Shown here: positions 16,562 to 26,126 of the stretch, in pieces
How the letters are laid out: the number at the start of each line of letters is the position of its first letter
Position numbering within the stretch: position 1 is the stretch's first letter
NCBI RefSeq assembly: GCF_003390325.1
Contig: NZ_QUOK01000001.1
Location: forward strand, 434,001-498,000
Length of the DNA stretch: 64,000 nt
Source of the DNA: Rhodohalobacter sp. SW132
Lineage (GTDB): Bacteria > Bacteroidota > Rhodothermia > Balneolales > Balneolaceae
Direction: 5' to 3'
Notes under the pieces: model-generated
What the model saw: only the letters and a program-made list of their open reading frames with translations
Database searches by the model: none
Told to the model about the DNA's origin: nothing
Translations under genes and position numbers: made by a program

Positions 16562-18769
16562 TTGAAACAGTCGACTCTTAAAATCGAAGAAATTCAAGCC
16601 ATATCCAACGGCTCACACGGCAACATATTTTCAGTGCTTGGGTTGCATTCTGCAGATATTAACGGAAAGGAAAAATTGGTGTTCAGGGCATTCAGGCCGG
16701 ATGCTGAGTCGCTTGAGCTGATTATCCCTTCCAGAAATAATCCGGTTTCCATACCACGGATTGAAGGAACGGATCTCTTCGAATATGTTTTTCCGCGCAG
16801 AAAAAACCGATTCTCCTACCAGTTAAAAATTACCGGGCACACCGGTGATACCTACACCCTTGAGGACGCGTATCGTTTTGATTCCCTGATTTCAGAGTTC
16901 GATCTTCAGCTTTGGGGGGAGGGAAATCACCATCATGCATATCGATGGATGGGCGCTCACCCAAAAACAGTGGATGAGGTTGACGGCGTTCATTTTGTTG
17001 TTGTTGCCCCAAACGCAGATCGCGTGAGTGTGATAGGCGAATTTAACGGCTGGGACGGGCGAACGCACTGTATGAGGAAACATCCCGCACAGGGCATCTG
17101 GGAAATTTTTATACCGCATGTTATATCGGGCGACTTCTATAAGTATGAAATTAAATCAGCAACTTCGGATGTGCCGTTCAAGAAATCTGATCCTTACGGT
17201 TTCTTTTCCGAGTTGCGGCCCGGTACCGCATCCATCGTTTTTGATAGCAGCTACAAGTGGAAGGATGATCAATGGCTGAATAAACGAAAGAAGGTTCAGG
17301 CGGATGATCAGCCGGTTTCGATCTACGAAATTCATGCCGGATCCTGGAAACGGCACACCGACCGCGACCCCGGTTTTTTCTCCTACAGAGATCTTGCAGA
17401 TACTCTTGTTCCATATGTAAAGGAACTTGGATTTACACACATAGAGCTGATGCCGATTGCGGAACATCCGTACGATCCCTCCTGGGGATACCAGATAACC
17501 GGTTATTTTTCGCCCACCAGCCGTTTCGGAAACCCCGATGATCTGCGCTTTTTTATCGACCGGTGCCACAGTGAAGGAATTGGTGTTGTGGTAGACTGGG
17601 TTCCCGCACATTTCACTAAAGATGATCACGGCCTGCGCAGATTTGACGGCACGGCGTTCTACGAACACGAAGATCCCCGAATTGGTGAACATAAAGACTG
17701 GGGAACCAATATTTTTAACTTCGGCCGCACCGAGGTGATGAATTTTCTGATCTCCAACGCAATCTACTGGCTTGAGGAGTTCCATATCGACGGATTGCGC
17801 GTTGATGCCGTGGCTTCCATGCTCTACCTGGACTACTCTCGCGATGAAGGCGAATGGCTGCCCAACCAATATGGCGGCCGGGAAAACCTTGAAGCGATTC
17901 ACTTTTTGAGGCGATTTAATGATCTCGTTCACGAATATTTTCCAGGTGTACTTACGATGGCTGAGGAATCCACATCATGGCAGGGAGTCTCAAGACCAAC
18001 CTCATCCGGCGGCCTCGGTTTCGACCTGAAGTGGAACATGGGATGGATGAACGACACGCTCGATTACATGGAGAAAGACCCGATCTACAGGCGCTATCAC
18101 CAGGATCAGCTCTCATTTTCTATGATCTATGCATTCACCGAGCAGTTTCTGCTTCCGCTTTCGCATGACGAAGTCGTTCATATGAAGCAGTCTCTCATCA
18201 GCAAAATGCCGGGAGATGACTGGCAGAAGTTTGCAAACCTCAGGTTGCTTTATACCTACATGTATGGCCATCCCGGGAAAAAGCTTCTTTTTATGGGCAG
18301 TGAATTCGCTCAATGGAGTGAATGGACAGAAGCCAACTCCATCGACTGGCACCTGCTTCAATGGGAAAATCACAAGGGTGTTCAAAGGCTTGTAAAAGAT
18401 CTCAATACCATCTACAAAAAAGAGACGGCCATGCACGAAATCGATTTCAACTGGGAAGGTTTCCAGTGGATTGATATCAGTGATGCAGACAACAGCCTGT
18501 TATCTTTCATCCGCCGGGGGCGTGGTCACGACGATTTTCTCGTATTTATACTGAACTTCACACCAACTGTACACTATTCTTATAAATTTGGTGTGCCAAA
18601 ACCCGGAAAATATTCAGTACTTTTAAACAGTGACTCTGAATTCTACGGCGGCAGCAATACCGGGCCCGGGTTGGTTCAGGCGGTTGAGGGAGCCTGGCAC
18701 AGTCAGCCAGCGAATGTTACCATTCAGGTACCTCCGCTTGCCGCACTTGTTTTAAAACCAGAATTATAA
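16562..18769 (+). CDS. glgB: 1,4-alpha-glucan branching enzyme
   Basis: A 735-residue GH13 enzyme that makes alpha-1,6 branches in glycogen. The N-terminal part has two CBM48/isoamylase-N-like regions (residues about 15-115 and 125-225, with [20 protein letters not shown]). The catalytic barrel shows [20 protein letters not shown] with nucleophile D415, MAEESTSW with acid/base E468, and LSHDEVVH with D536. The length equals that of typical two-CBM48 GlgB proteins. The start is a TTG at 16562; the first family-like region begins about 12 residues later, so little more could be added upstream. malQ follows after 12 bases. Confidence 0.95.
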   Translation: MKQSTLKIEEIQAISNGSHGNIFSVLGLHSADINGKEKLVFRAFRPDAESLELIIPSRNNPVSIPRIEGTDLFEYVFPRRKNRFSYQLKITGHTGDTYTLEDAYRFDSLISEFDLQLWGEGNHHHAYRWMGAHPKTVDEVDGVHFVVVAPNADRVSVIGEFNGWDGRTHCMRKHPAQGIWEIFIPHVISGDFYKYEIKSATSDVPFKKSDPYGFFSELRPGTASIVFDSSYKWKDDQWLNKRKKVQADDQPVSIYEIHAGSWKRHTDRDPGFFSYRDLADTLVPYVKELGFTHIELMPIAEHPYDPSWGYQITGYFSPTSRFGNPDDLRFFIDRCHSEGIGVVVDWVPAHFTKDDHGLRRFDGTAFYEHEDPRIGEHKDWGTNIFNFGRTEVMNFLISNAIYWLEEFHIDGLRVDAVASMLYLDYSRDEGEWLPNQYGGRENLEAIHFLRRFNDLVHEYFPGVLTMAEESTSWQGVSRPTSSGGLGFDLKWNMGWMNDTLDYMEKDPIYRRYHQDQLSFSMIYAFTEQFLLPLSHDEVVHMKQSLISKMPGDDWQKFANLRLLYTYMYGHPGKKLLFMGSEFAQWSEWTEANSIDWHLLQWENHKGVQRLVKDLNTIYKKETAMHEIDFNWEGFQWIDISDADNSLLSFIRRGRGHDDFLVFILNFTPTVHYSYKFGVPKPGKYSVLLNSDSEFYGGSNTGPGLVQAVEGAWHSQPANVTIQVPPLAALVLKPEL

Positions 18770-18781
18770 AAAATAATTTAC

Positions 18782-20278
18782 ATGAGATTTCCCCGTTCGA
18801 GTGGTACACTTGTACATCCAACCTCTTTTCCTTCGAAATATGGTATGGGTGATATGGGTAGGGAGGCCTACACATTTATCGATTTTTTAGAATCAACCAG
18901 GCAAACAATCTGGCAGGTTTTGCCGCTTGGCCCTACAGGGTATGGCAATTCACCCTACGCCAGTTATTCTGCTTTTGCTGGTAATGCATACTTAATCAGC
19001 CTTGATCTGCTGCACGAAAAAGGGCTGTTATCCCGACAAGAGTGCCAAGACGCCGAGCTTCCCGTATCGGTAACCGCAGAATATGAGAAGTCATATCAAA
19101 ATAAGGAAAAGCTCTACCAAATTGCGTTCAGGCGATACAAAAACGCCGCAACTGCCAGTGATAAAAAAAAGCTCAGCACTTTCAAAAAAAGCAATAAGTA
19201 CTGGCTTGAAGACTACACCCTATTTATGGCATGCTCCATTTCAAATAACAGGGATTCGTGGAATACATGGGATCCTGATGTTGCACAGCGGAAAACTTCC
19301 GCTCTCAAAAAGTTAAGAAAAGAGTTTGCCGATGAAATTGAATATCATACCTGGCTGCAGTTCGAGTTTTTTAACCAGTGGTATGCGCTGAAAGAGTACG
19401 CCAACTCAAAAAATATCCGGGTTGTAGGTGATATTCCCATTTTTGTGGATCACAACAGTGCGGATGTCTGGAGCCATCCCGAATATTTTGAAGTGGACAA
19501 ACAAGGGAACCGAAAACTTGTGGCCGGTGTGCCGCCTGATTATTTCAGTGAAACAGGACAGCTTTGGGGAAATCCTCTCTACAAGTGGAGTAAGCTGAAA
19601 AAAGATAACTTCTCCTGGTGGATAGAGCGTTTCAGGCAGATGTTTGATCTGTATGATTTGATCCGGGTGGATCATTTTCGCGGGTTTGATGAGTATTGGG
19701 AAGTAGCAGCAAGCGAAAAAACAGCCATCAAAGGACACTGGGTAAAAGCACCCGGAACTGAACTTTTTGAAACGATCAAAAAAGAGCTGGGAGAACTCCC
19801 CATCATTGCAGAAGACCTCGGAGTGATGACGCCCACTGTTGAGGAGCTGCGCGACAAATTTAACTTTCCGGGCATGAAAATTCTTCAGTTCGCTTTTGAC
19901 TCCGATTCAACAAACAACTTTTTACCTCACAACTATTCACAAAATTGTGTTACCTATACGGGAACGCACGACAACGATACATCCATCGGATGGTATCAAT
20001 CTGCTCCGGAAGTGGAACAGCACAGAGCCCGGGAATACACAAGAAGCGACGGGAACAATATCCACTGGGAGCTGGTTCGATTGGGCATGTTATCGGTAGC
20101 TGATCAGGCTATTTTCCCCCTGCAGGATTTTATGAATCTCGACTCATCACACCGAATGAACACGCCCGGAACTGTAGGCAGCAACTGGATGTGGCGCTAC
20201 ACTCCTGACATGCTTGAAAATGTAGATTCTGATTATATTCGGAAATTAATTGAGATGAGTAACCGGGCGCCCGGATAG
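18782..20278 (+). CDS. malQ: 4-alpha-glucanotransferase (amylomaltase)
   Basis: A 498-residue GH77 enzyme that transfers alpha-1,4-glucan segments between maltodextrins. Motifs: VLPLGPTGYGNSPYASYSAF near the start, VVGDIPIFVDHNSADVW, IRVDHFRGFDEYW with the nucleophile Asp, PIIAEDLGVMTPTVEELR with the acid/base Glu, and YTGTHDNDT with the third acidic residue. The length matches the short plant/bacterial DPE1-type. It is 12 bases after glgB and is followed by comA. Together they indicate internal glycogen turnover. The last residues (SNRAPG) form a normal end. Confidence 0.95.
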   Translation: MRFPRSSGTLVHPTSFPSKYGMGDMGREAYTFIDFLESTRQTIWQVLPLGPTGYGNSPYASYSAFAGNAYLISLDLLHEKGLLSRQECQDAELPVSVTAEYEKSYQNKEKLYQIAFRRYKNAATASDKKKLSTFKKSNKYWLEDYTLFMACSISNNRDSWNTWDPDVAQRKTSALKKLRKEFADEIEYHTWLQFEFFNQWYALKEYANSKNIRVVGDIPIFVDHNSADVWSHPEYFEVDKQGNRKLVAGVPPDYFSETGQLWGNPLYKWSKLKKDNFSWWIERFRQMFDLYDLIRVDHFRGFDEYWEVAASEKTAIKGHWVKAPGTELFETIKKELGELPIIAEDLGVMTPTVEELRDKFNFPGMKILQFAFDSDSTNNFLPHNYSQNCVTYTGTHDNDTSIGWYQSAPEVEQHRAREYTRSDGNNIHWELVRLGMLSVADQAIFPLQDFMNLDSSHRMNTPGTVGSNWMWRYTPDMLENVDSDYIRKLIEMSNRAPG

Positions 20279-20364
20279 AATCACGACCATCTTCAGATCG
20301 GTGCTTTTATTCAAAAGCATCGTTTTGTATCTTAGCAAATTAGCAATTAACTATAAAAACCTGA

Positions 20365-21189
20365 ATGTCGTTTCACCTTAGTAATCTTCCGCAGCGAACC
20401 GGAAAGCCACGCACAAAAGGAATTACCCTTGCTCTCGACTCGGGGTTTAGTGTCCGGCAGGCAGAAGATTTTTGCAGTGCGGCCTCCCAACATATTGATA
20501 TTGTTAAATTTGGATGGGGCACATCTTATGTTACTGCAAATCTCGAAGAGAAAATAAATATTTACAAATCGTATAATATTCCTGTTTATTTTGGCGGAAC
20601 ATTGTTCGAAGCGTACGTTTTGAGGAATGAACTCGACCGGTATATTGAGTTTCTGAAGTTCCATGAAATTACACTTGTTGAGGTTTCAAACGGCACCATC
20701 CGCTTGTCCGATCACAAAAAGCTGAATATTATACACCGTCTCAGCAATGAATTTACTGTACTCTCTGAAGTTGGCAGTAAAAACCCGAATGAAATTATAC
20801 CGCCTTATAAATGGGTTAAAATGATTAATAATGAACTCGAGGCCGGATCCTGGAAAGTTATTTGCGAGGCACGCGAAAGCGGCACTGTTGGTGTTTTTCG
20901 ACCAAACGGGGAGGTCCGATCCGGGCTTATTGAAGAGATTACAGATCAAATCCCACAAGAATCACTTATTTTTGAATCCCCTCAAAAGGATCAGCAGATC
21001 TGGTTCATAAAAAAATTTGGCCCCAACGTTAACCTCGGCAACATCAAACCCGAAGAGGTTATTTCTGTTGAAACTCTGCGGCTGGGACTCCGGGGGGATA
21101 CGCTTCTCGATTTTTTCACCATTGATTCAACCACCCATGAATCCCAAAACGGGAGTGAAACATCCAACCGTTCACAGGAGAACTATTAA
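20365..21189 (+). CDS. comA: Phosphosulfolactate synthase (ComA)
   Basis: A 274-residue TIM-barrel enzyme. ComA adds sulfite to phosphoenolpyruvate to give (2R)-phospho-3-sulfolactate, the first step of the sulfolactate branch known from coenzyme M synthesis and Bacillus spores. Visible family segments are PRTKGITLALDSGFSV, VKFGWGTSYV, YFGGTLFEAYV, EVSNGTIRLSD, VLSEVGSKNP and VICEARESGTVGV, in the right order. It lies between malQ (86 bases upstream) and the GT5 gene. The second-step phosphatase ComB is in the window at 30977. The last 20 residues are a polar tail beyond the usual end. Confidence 0.92.
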   Translation: MSFHLSNLPQRTGKPRTKGITLALDSGFSVRQAEDFCSAASQHIDIVKFGWGTSYVTANLEEKINIYKSYNIPVYFGGTLFEAYVLRNELDRYIEFLKFHEITLVEVSNGTIRLSDHKKLNIIHRLSNEFTVLSEVGSKNPNEIIPPYKWVKMINNELEAGSWKVICEARESGTVGVFRPNGEVRSGLIEEITDQIPQESLIFESPQKDQQIWFIKKFGPNVNLGNIKPEEVISVETLRLGLRGDTLLDFFTIDSTTHESQNGSETSNRSQENY

Positions 21190-21210
21190 CAACCGAACCA
21201 CTTTATTATC

Positions 21211-22017
21211 ATGAAAATACTATATGCAGCCACTGAAATTGCCCCGTTCGCAAGAATGACCTATACAGCAGACCTTCTGCGTTTTTTACCGGCTTCACTG
21301 CAGGATAAAGGGTTTGAAATTCGAATTCTGCTGCCAAAATTCGGCTCTATTAACGATAGAAGAAATCGGTTACATGAAGTGATCCGGCTCTCTGGAATTG
21401 AAGTAGAAGTAGGCGGAGAGATTGACACAATGAAAATTAAAGTAGCATCCATCCCGAATGCTAAATTGCAGGTATATTTCCTGGATAACGATAAATATTT
21501 CAAGCGAAAAGCGATGTTTGACGATCCAAAATCGGGAGATTTTTACGATGATAACGATGAGAGACTGGCCTTCTACAATAAAGGAGTACTTGAAACTGTT
21601 ATAAGCCTCGGATGGGAACCGGATATTATTCACTGCCACGACTGGCCGGCCGGACTCATTCCGCTGCTCGTAAAAACGAAGTACAAAGACGAGAAAATTT
21701 TCAAAAACACACAAGTGGTGTACAATCTGCATCACGCCGAAAACAAAGGCCACTTCGAAAACAACAACATTTTGAAATTGTTAGGTCTTCCCGACTCTGT
21801 TGATATCGATAATCTTACCGAAAACGGAAAGGTTGATCTATTGAAACTTGGCCTGAAACATAGTGACCACGTGGTTACAGGGAATCACCTAAAAGATCAA
21901 TTCGACGATCTGTTCAAAGAATTAAACATCAACCCAATAAAAATTCAGGGCTCGCCCGAAGATGTATCAGACAAATTCGCAGACTATTACCGGTCAATCG
22001 CCGGAGACGAGAATTAA
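21211..22017 (+). CDS. Single-domain glycogen/starch synthase-like protein (GT5 N-domain only)
   Basis: A 268-residue homologue of the N-terminal Rossmann domain of glycogen synthase. Matching pieces are MKILYAATEIAPFA, GFEIRILLPKFGSI, DDNDERLAFYNKGVLE and PDIIHCHDWPAGLIP. The normal KxGGLxDV ADP-glucose loop is replaced by ARMTYTADLL, with no Lys-Gly-Gly. The whole C-terminal nucleotide-sugar domain is absent and the following DNA encodes an unrelated lipoprotein, so there is no simple frameshift. Such short versions exist in Bacteroidota. It is probably not an active synthase by itself; a regulatory or binding role is possible. It is 21 bases after comA. Confidence 0.85.
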   Translation: MKILYAATEIAPFARMTYTADLLRFLPASLQDKGFEIRILLPKFGSINDRRNRLHEVIRLSGIEVEVGGEIDTMKIKVASIPNAKLQVYFLDNDKYFKRKAMFDDPKSGDFYDDNDERLAFYNKGVLETVISLGWEPDIIHCHDWPAGLIPLLVKTKYKDEKIFKNTQVVYNLHHAENKGHFENNNILKLLGLPDSVDIDNLTENGKVDLLKLGLKHSDHVVTGNHLKDQFDDLFKELNINPIKIQGSPEDVSDKFADYYRSIAGDEN

Positions 22018-22078
22018 TTCCTCCCAATCGCCCAAACAAAGAACCTTATTTAACAAAGTTAATAAAGGCAGCAGATCC

Positions 22079-23284
22079 ATGATCTCTGCCTTTATGGTTC
22101 TTGCCTTATTTATTTTTATATCAGCTTGCGACAACGAGGGAATCGTAGGGGAAGGACTGAACCCCAGCGGTGAACGCGTTCAGACGTCTACTTATCCACT
22201 CACTGATATTGAGATATTGCAGGGTAATGGCTTTTCCGGACAGCTGGGTCAGTCTGCACTTGGAAAAGTGGATGACCCATTTTACGGTTCAATCCACGCT
22301 TCTGCATTGATAAAGCCAAGTATCAACCCTGAAGATCTTGACGAGTTTCCATCAGACCACAATCTCAGGCTTATCCTGGAGTTCAACACTGTTAAATACG
22401 GTGATGAAAACAGTGTGTCAGAATACAACCTGTATGAAATTAATCAGCGATGGCGGGGGCCTGCAATCACATATAATAACCCGGTTTCGTATGATGAAAC
22501 AAATCTGCTGGGTTCATTTCAAGTGACCGATGAGAGTTCTATTGAAGTCGATCTGGATAGTGAATGGGTAAATCGGTACCGGAACTACTTTAACAGTGAC
22601 GATGCACAAAGAGATTCACTCTACCGATTTGAATTTCCCGGCCTTGCCGTTGTTCCGGCCGATCAAAACAATAGAATTGATTTTCTGCGCAATCAAACGT
22701 CCGCAAATGATACCACCGATATCGAAGTCACACGATTTCTTATTGAAAACCAGCAGGATTCTGTAATTGCAACGGTTCCCCTGCTCGATTTTGGTACATC
22801 TTTCGAACGCAGTGATGAACCAGAAACAGATAATCTGATTCTTCATAATACGCTCGAACAGATTTTGAAAGTAAATTTAAATATTGATGAATCGGAATTT
22901 GCAGGAAAGGAGATCGTTAACGTTCAGCTTGTGTTTGATATCGACACAACCCCGGGCGAAACTGCTCCGCCTGGATTCATCCGGCCTCAAACTCAGCAGT
23001 TACGTGCACACTATTTTAGCTCTGAGCCGTTAAACATTGCATCTGAAATATTTACTACCTCAGCCTATGCCGGTACAGTCCGTGATAGCGAGGCGGAGCA
23101 ATTCAGAATTAATGTTTCAAGTTATTTTATCGATAATATGTTTGGTGATTTTGATTTCACACCGCTCTACATCTCCAATCAGCTGGTAAACGGTTTTATA
23201 TATCCGTTGTCACTGTATGGCCCGGACGCGCCGGAAGATTTGCGACCCCGATTAATTATCACCACAATAAATCCTGAAAACTGA
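22079..23284 (+). CDS. Lipoprotein resembling DUF4270
   Basis: A 401-residue predicted lipoprotein. The ATG at 22079 has AAAGG upstream and gives MISAFMVLALFIFISAC, a lipoprotein signal with the lipobox ISAC; an in-frame ATG at 21962 would overlap the GT5 gene and place the signal internally, so it is rejected. The mature part starts DNEGIVGEGLNPSGE and then QSALGKVDDPFYGSIHAS, which resembles the opening of DUF4270 outer-surface lipoproteins of Bacteroidota. The C-terminus (LRPRLIITT) is also typical. The function is unknown. It is 1 base before the next gene and begins a set of three envelope genes. Confidence 0.75.
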   Translation: MISAFMVLALFIFISACDNEGIVGEGLNPSGERVQTSTYPLTDIEILQGNGFSGQLGQSALGKVDDPFYGSIHASALIKPSINPEDLDEFPSDHNLRLILEFNTVKYGDENSVSEYNLYEINQRWRGPAITYNNPVSYDETNLLGSFQVTDESSIEVDLDSEWVNRYRNYFNSDDAQRDSLYRFEFPGLAVVPADQNNRIDFLRNQTSANDTTDIEVTRFLIENQQDSVIATVPLLDFGTSFERSDEPETDNLILHNTLEQILKVNLNIDESEFAGKEIVNVQLVFDIDTTPGETAPPGFIRPQTQQLRAHYFSSEPLNIASEIFTTSAYAGTVRDSEAEQFRINVSSYFIDNMFGDFDFTPLYISNQLVNGFIYPLSLYGPDAPEDLRPRLIITTINPEN

Positions 23285-23285
23285 T

Positions 23286-24608
23286 ATGTATCGTAGAGTT
23301 TTTCTTCTTTTATCTTTGATTTTTCTCATTCCAGCGCTGGTGATGTCGCAGGTGATTGAACCGAATAAATCGAGATCAGGTTCAATATACTCCGGAATTG
23401 GATTTGGCAATCCAGCAAATCTCAACTCCTCGCACACCAACGGCATGGGGTTATCGGGAGTAGCAACACCCAGTTCTTTTGCACCAAGTTTGTCAAACCC
23501 TGCACATTGGGCACTTTCAGAACTTACCCAGGCACAGCTCACAATGGGGATGACAAACTACGACGCAACTGACGCGTTTTCCTCAGCTACAAATTCACAA
23601 TTTGCATTTGATAACTTTCAGTTTGTATTTCCGATTTTACGAAACCAGCTGGGAGCTTCCATTTCGTTTTCACCGGTAACGCGATCTGATTTTGCCCGTA
23701 TTGAGCAAGAAAGCTTTCAAATCATTGGCTCTGCTGATCCCGTTGATTATGCTTCGAGCTCAATCGGCTCTGGTGGCGTCAACCGATTTGAATTTGGCCT
23801 GGGTTATCGCGTCAACTCGAATCTCACACTGGGGTATGCCGTTTCAGCCCATGTAATGTCAATTACAGAAGAAATCACAACGTCCTTCTCTGATAATCAA
23901 TTCCAGCGGGGCGGACAACCAAGTGTTATTACAGATGAAATTACCGGTGCAGGTTTAGGAAACCGCTTTGGTGTGTTCACAAGATTTAGTGGGTTATTCG
24001 GCTCCAGGGACCGTGTAGAACTCGCAGCAACAGCCAACTTGCCTGTATCGATAAACGGCGACCGGTCTCTGCGAACGTTTCGCATAGTAAATACTCAGCC
24101 GCGCCGGGTTAGCCTGAACGATGGTCTTCCATCCAGAGAGGGAACGGTAAAGTTACCATTGGAAATTAACACCGGGCTTACGTATTATTTAAACCCGTAC
24201 CATAACTTTTCTGCTGAGTTTCAGTACCAAAATTGGGAGGATGCAGAATTTAGTTATAATTTAACAGAACAGGGATACTACAAGGATAGAACCAAAGTTG
24301 GCGTTGGCTATCAGTATCATCCGTTCCTGAACCAGCAAGCAAGCGGGTTCTTCTCTAATTTCAGGTATAGTTTAGGCGCAACATATGATAATGGCTTTCT
24401 TTCTATATCAGACCAGGATATTGAAACAGTGATGTTTCATGCAGGTTTAACCATACCCTCACAACGTAGCCGATCATCCATTGATTTGAGTTTTAATTAT
24501 GGTGTTCGGGGAACAGAATCTGAGAGTTTGGTTAAAGAAAATATATGGGGATTCAAACTCTCATTAAATCTTGCAGAATTTATGTTCCTGAGACAACGTT
24601 TTCAATGA
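23286..24608 (+). CDS. Outer-membrane beta-barrel protein (FadL/OmpP1-like)
   Basis: A 440-residue protein with signal peptide (MYRRVFLLLSLIFLIPALVM, SQ). The mature start SIYSGIGFGNPANLNSS, then LSNPAHWALSELTQAQLTMG, looks like FadL/OmpP1-type or PorV-type barrels, whose N-termini hold NPA-like words. The remainder alternates polar and hydrophobic residues and ends FMFLRQRFQ, a plausible last strand. It starts 1 base after the lipoprotein gene, so both are surely co-translated. A transport or secretion-assembly role is possible; I cannot assign one. Confidence 0.65.
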   Translation: MYRRVFLLLSLIFLIPALVMSQVIEPNKSRSGSIYSGIGFGNPANLNSSHTNGMGLSGVATPSSFAPSLSNPAHWALSELTQAQLTMGMTNYDATDAFSSATNSQFAFDNFQFVFPILRNQLGASISFSPVTRSDFARIEQESFQIIGSADPVDYASSSIGSGGVNRFEFGLGYRVNSNLTLGYAVSAHVMSITEEITTSFSDNQFQRGGQPSVITDEITGAGLGNRFGVFTRFSGLFGSRDRVELAATANLPVSINGDRSLRTFRIVNTQPRRVSLNDGLPSREGTVKLPLEINTGLTYYLNPYHNFSAEFQYQNWEDAEFSYNLTEQGYYKDRTKVGVGYQYHPFLNQQASGFFSNFRYSLGATYDNGFLSISDQDIETVMFHAGLTIPSQRSRSSIDLSFNYGVRGTESESLVKENIWGFKLSLNLAEFMFLRQRFQ

Positions 24609-24654
24609 TCATAATAAAAAACTGCACACGTATACGAACCAAGATTACAGACCA

Positions 24655-25971
24655 ATGAAAAGATACATCGCAATTTTACTTTTTGTGGCAGGTTTCTCAT
24701 CTGTGGCGCATGCACAAAGCGAGCCCCCTTACGGAATGAGTGAAATCGCAGCATACTCCATTTTTTACGACAATTATACGCAGGGCGATTACGATATGGC
24801 ACTGCAGTTCGGCCGATGGATGCTCGAGAAAAAACCACGCACAATTGAAGGTTTCGGCAGATTCAGCCTCCCCACTCAGTATAACAGAATGAGACGGATC
24901 TATACCGAGAAAGCGGACCTTCAGTCAGATCCCGCCCTTAAAGAAGCCTATCTCGACTCTGCCATCTATGTTTTTGAAGATGCACTGGCTACATTTTCAG
25001 AAGACGAAATCGATGTATTTGAATGGACATTCAACAAGGGACAGTTCTACCAGCGCCACTCCGGAAATATCGATGGCGGGATGGATAGAGCTCTGGAAAT
25101 TTATGAAGAACTTTTTGAGTCGCATCCCGGACGTCTTACAGAAGCAGCCGACGGCTACTACGCCAGACTTTTGTTAAACAATTATGTAAGTAACGGAGAA
25201 CGCCAAAAAGCTCTTGATATGATCGATATTATCGAGCCAATTGGAGGAGCAGAAGTGCAAAGTGCTATCAGTGATGCTCGAAACGAAATCTTTTCAGATC
25301 CCGAAGAGAGGATTGAATTTATCGAAAGCCAATTGGCTGACACACCAGATAATGAAGATCTTTTAAATGAACTCGCTTCACTCTTTGAAGCCCAGGGAAA
25401 CAGGGATCGGGCTATTGAAGTTGCTCAACGCCTCTATGACGTGAACCCTAATTTTACACACACGCGTAAACTAGCGGATTATGCAAAAGCTGATGCTCAG
25501 AATGAGCTTGCAAACCGCTATTTAAAAGAAGCGCTTGAAAAAACTGACGATCGAACTATTCGCAGAAATATTACGCTTGAGATTTCTGAAGTCTATCAGA
25601 ATATGGATCAATTTCAGAATGCCAGAGATTATGCAAGACAAGCAATTGCAATTGACGGAAACTGGGGTGAGCCCTATCTGAGGATTTCATCTATCTATGC
25701 AGCTACGATTTCACGCTGCACAAGAAACAGAACCATTGACAGGGATGACAGAAGAGTTTACTGGCTTGTAATGGATTATCTTGACAGAGCACGAGATGTA
25801 GATCCATCCGTAGCAAACACGGTTCGCAGCCGGTATGCCACCTACGAACCGGTTGTACCCTCTACACAAGATAAATTCTTCAGGGATTGGGAAACTGGTC
25901 AGGAACTGCGCATTGACGGCTCGGCCCACCAATGCTATGCCTGGATAAATGAAACGACACGGGTTCGATAA
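24655..25971 (+). CDS. Exported TPR-repeat protein
   Basis: A 438-residue protein with a signal peptide (MKRYIAILLFVAGFSSVAHA, QS). The body is helical with several tetratricopeptide-like repeats, for example DNEDLLNELASLFEAQGNRD, AIEVAQRLYDVNPNF and QNARDYARQAIAIDGNWGEP. It ends with a Cys-containing stretch (HQCYAWINETTRVR). Similar periplasmic TPR proteins occur in Bacteroidota in gene groups with barrels and lipoproteins. It follows the barrel gene by 46 bases and is the last gene before the terminator at 26003. Its partner is unknown; a scaffold role in an envelope complex is inference. Confidence 0.75.
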   Translation: MKRYIAILLFVAGFSSVAHAQSEPPYGMSEIAAYSIFYDNYTQGDYDMALQFGRWMLEKKPRTIEGFGRFSLPTQYNRMRRIYTEKADLQSDPALKEAYLDSAIYVFEDALATFSEDEIDVFEWTFNKGQFYQRHSGNIDGGMDRALEIYEELFESHPGRLTEAADGYYARLLLNNYVSNGERQKALDMIDIIEPIGGAEVQSAISDARNEIFSDPEERIEFIESQLADTPDNEDLLNELASLFEAQGNRDRAIEVAQRLYDVNPNFTHTRKLADYAKADAQNELANRYLKEALEKTDDRTIRRNITLEISEVYQNMDQFQNARDYARQAIAIDGNWGEPYLRISSIYAATISRCTRNRTIDRDDRRVYWLVMDYLDRARDVDPSVANTVRSRYATYEPVVPSTQDKFFRDWETGQELRIDGSAHQCYAWINETTRVR

Positions 25972-26002
25972 TTTTTATTCTCTTCAATTCCTTTCTATAT
26001 TT

Positions 26003-26035
26003 AGTGAAGCGATAAAAATCGCTTCACTTTTCTTC
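26003..26035 (+). terminator. Intrinsic terminator closing the glgB-to-TPR run
   Basis: AGTGAAGCGAT (26003-26013), loop AAAA, ATCGCTTCACT (26018-26028), then TTTCTTC. An 11-bp perfect stem and pyrimidine tail 31 bases after the TPR gene stop. Confidence 0.85.
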
Positions 26036-26126
26036 ATCAGCTTCTCACTTCTATAACTGCCGGTTTTTCAAATCATTGAATTCTGGGATTCCTGAAGCGA
26101 CAATTAATCATTATTTAAATTAGTGT

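Noticed and set aside
21962-22078. Longer N-terminus for the DUF4270-like lipoprotein from an upstream ATG
   Set aside because: It would overlap the GT5 gene and place the lipoprotein signal 40 residues inside; the ATG at 22079 has a ribosome-binding-like AAAGG and a perfect signal.
21211-23284. Frameshifted full-length glycogen synthase
   Set aside because: The downstream DNA encodes a lipoprotein in another frame, not a GT5 C-domain, so the short protein is complete in itself.
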